Assembly: GCA_017544805.1 (NCBI GenBank) | Contig: JAFYDK010000072.1 | Location: 1-50,806, forward strand | From: Bacteroidales bacterium | GTDB lineage: Bacteria; Bacteroidota; Bacteroidia; Bacteroidales; UBA3824 | DNA: 50,806 nt | Direction of reading: 5' to 3' | Part shown: in pieces, positions 49,716 through 50,806 of the stretch | Position numbering within the stretch: position 1 is the stretch's first letter | Layout: every line of letters begins with the position of its first letter | Translations under genes and position numbers: made by a program | The notes under the pieces: generated by a model | Seen by the model: only the letters and a program-made list of their open reading frames with translations | The model's database searches: none | What the model was told of the DNA's origin: nothing

Positions 49716-50806
49716 ATGAGTAAATATTCTATCGACAAAAATGGTTATTACGGAGAATTCGGCGGAGCATTTATACCCGAAATTCTTAGAAAAAACGTAA
49801 CGGAACTCAAAGACAATTATTTGCAAATAATTGAAAATGAAGAGTTTCAAAAAGATTTTCAGAAACTTCTGAAAGATTATGTAGGCCGTCCTACGCCGCT
49901 GTATTATGCAAAACGCCTCAGCGAAAAATACGGTTCTAACATTTATCTCAAACGCGAAGACCTCTGTCATACGGGAGCGCACAAACTGAACAACGCTTTA
50001 GGACAAATCCTTTTGGCAAGAAAACTTGGCAAAACACGTATTGTAGCAGAAACGGGAGCAGGTCAGCACGGTGTTGCAACGGCAACGGTCTGCGCACTCA
50101 TGAACATGGAATGTGTTGTTTATATGGGTGAAACCGATGTTAAGCGTCAGTTTCTTAACGTTCAGAGAATGAAAATGTTAGGAGCAAAAGTAGTACCCGT
50201 AACCTCTGGCAACAAAACACTCAAAGACGGCACAAACGAGGCTATTCGTGATTGGTGTTGCAATCCTAAAAATACACATTACATAATAGGTTCGGTTGTA
50301 GGACCTGACCCCTACCCTGACATGGTAGCAAGATTTCAATCCGTTATAAGTCAAGAGATTAAAAATCAACTTCTTGATCAAACAGGCAGAGATTATCCTG
50401 ACCATCTTTTAGCATGTATCGGCGGAGGAAGCAATGCTGCGGGAACGTTTTATCATTACATAAACGATGAAAGGGTAAAATTTTATGCAGCAGAGGCGGC
50501 AGGTCTTGGTCTTGAAGATCCTGAAAAATCGGCAGCAACGATTCATTTAGGACGCAAAGGTATACTTCACGGCAGTCTTTCGCTCGTAATGATGAACGAA
50601 GACGGTCAAATCACAGAACCGTATTCAATATCAGCAGGTTTGGATTATCCGGGCGTAGGACCAATGCACGCACATTTTGCAAAAACGGGTAGAACAAAAG
50701 TTCTCGCCATAACAGACTCTCAAGCTATGCAAGCAGCATTGGAACTTACTAAATTAGAGGGAATTATCCCCGCTATTGAAAGTGCGCACGCCCTTGCAAT
50801 GCTCCC
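49716..50806 (+). CDS. trpB: Tryptophan synthase beta chain (cut by the window end)
   Basis: The frame starts [19 protein letters not shown] and runs open to the last base; about 363 of the usual 390-400 residues are present. The PLP site [13 protein letters not shown] holds the Lys of the internal aldimine, [13 protein letters not shown] the phosphate and substrate loop, and [12 protein letters not shown] the glycine-rich PLP phosphate loop. TrpB joins indole (from TrpA) and serine to tryptophan. Being first behind the trp attenuator, it likely heads the operon (trpB first is usual in Bacteroidota), with the remaining trp genes beyond the window. Confidence 0.97.
   Translation, partial: MSKYSIDKNGYYGEFGGAFIPEILRKNVTELKDNYLQIIENEEFQKDFQKLLKDYVGRPTPLYYAKRLSEKYGSNIYLKREDLCHTGAHKLNNALGQILLARKLGKTRIVAETGAGQHGVATATVCALMNMECVVYMGETDVKRQFLNVQRMKMLGAKVVPVTSGNKTLKDGTNEAIRDWCCNPKNTHYIIGSVVGPDPYPDMVARFQSVISQEIKNQLLDQTGRDYPDHLLACIGGGSNAAGTFYHYINDERVKFYAAEAAGLGLEDPEKSAATIHLGRKGILHGSLSLVMMNEDGQITEPYSISAGLDYPGVGPMHAHFAKTGRTKVLAITDSQAMQAALELTKLEGIIPAIESAHALAML

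Overview
The window looks like a chromosomal segment of a low-GC member of the Bacteroidota, most likely order Bacteroidales. The grounds are: about ten promoters of the phylum-specific type (-33 TTTG, about 19-21 bases, -7 TAnnTTTG); almost no Shine-Dalgarno sequences, with A-rich stretches before start codons instead; a complete moxR-bat aerotolerance operon; BspA-type leucine-rich proteins; an AAA_14/DUF4143 ATPase; and a trp operon that begins with trpB. I see no transposase, integrase, phage gene or CRISPR array, so this reads as core genome with small non-coding repeat elements in the gaps.

Layout. 0-12.5 kb: an iron-sulfur aldo/keto reductase lipoprotein, RidA, the RNase P RNA (minus strand, 1975-2341), a leucine-rich protein plus sodium/solute symporter pair, an outer-membrane porin, a nitroreductase, a polytopic membrane protein, recR, a phosphate acyltransferase, a GlsB/YeaQ-type membrane protein overlapping a secreted subtilase, and folC. 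12.5-26.4 kb: one long minus-strand gene train, read from 26.36 kb downwards: moxR, DUF58, a BatD-like partner protein, batA, batB, batC, batD, batE, an AmgK-like kinase fused to a RapZ C-terminal domain, an RluA-type pseudouridine synthase, a small HExxH protein and an MFS-PlsC fusion. 26.5-35.5 kb: a split threonine/serine exporter, a structured gap without genes, a GH5-like glycosidase, an S37-type peptidase, a secreted BspA-like protein, and an AAA ATPase gene flanked by 33-bp direct repeats. 35.5-41.8 kb: glgB, an unlisted 59-residue gene, a lytic transglycosylase, tRNA-Tyr, a ComEA-like HhH protein, a 200-bp repeat element and asnS. 41.9-50.8 kb: a TPR-like protein, an LD-carboxypeptidase lipoprotein, a small lipoprotein, a 5'-nucleotidase divergent from a nucleoside permease, a TonB-dependent receptor, and trpB (cut by the window end) behind a leader peptide and attenuator.

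Functional links: the nucleotidase and permease form a nucleotide-scavenging pair; the moxR-bat operon encodes a chaperone ATPase with membrane von Willebrand A proteins; the kinase-RapZ fusion, LD-carboxypeptidase and transglycosylase all point to cell-wall turnover or recycling. The most informative non-coding discovery is the trp leader: a peptide with three adjacent Trp codons, a strong terminator, and a 7-base element at the leader stop codon exactly complementary to the terminator loop, which gives a complete sequence-level model for tryptophan attenuation. Other items worth a second look are the repeat-flanked ATPase cassette whose repeat supplies its own -33 promoter box, BatC with calcium-binding-type repeats, the three-arm 32.2 kb repeat, the 200-bp element at 40.2 kb and the candidate small RNA at 27.9-28.2 kb.
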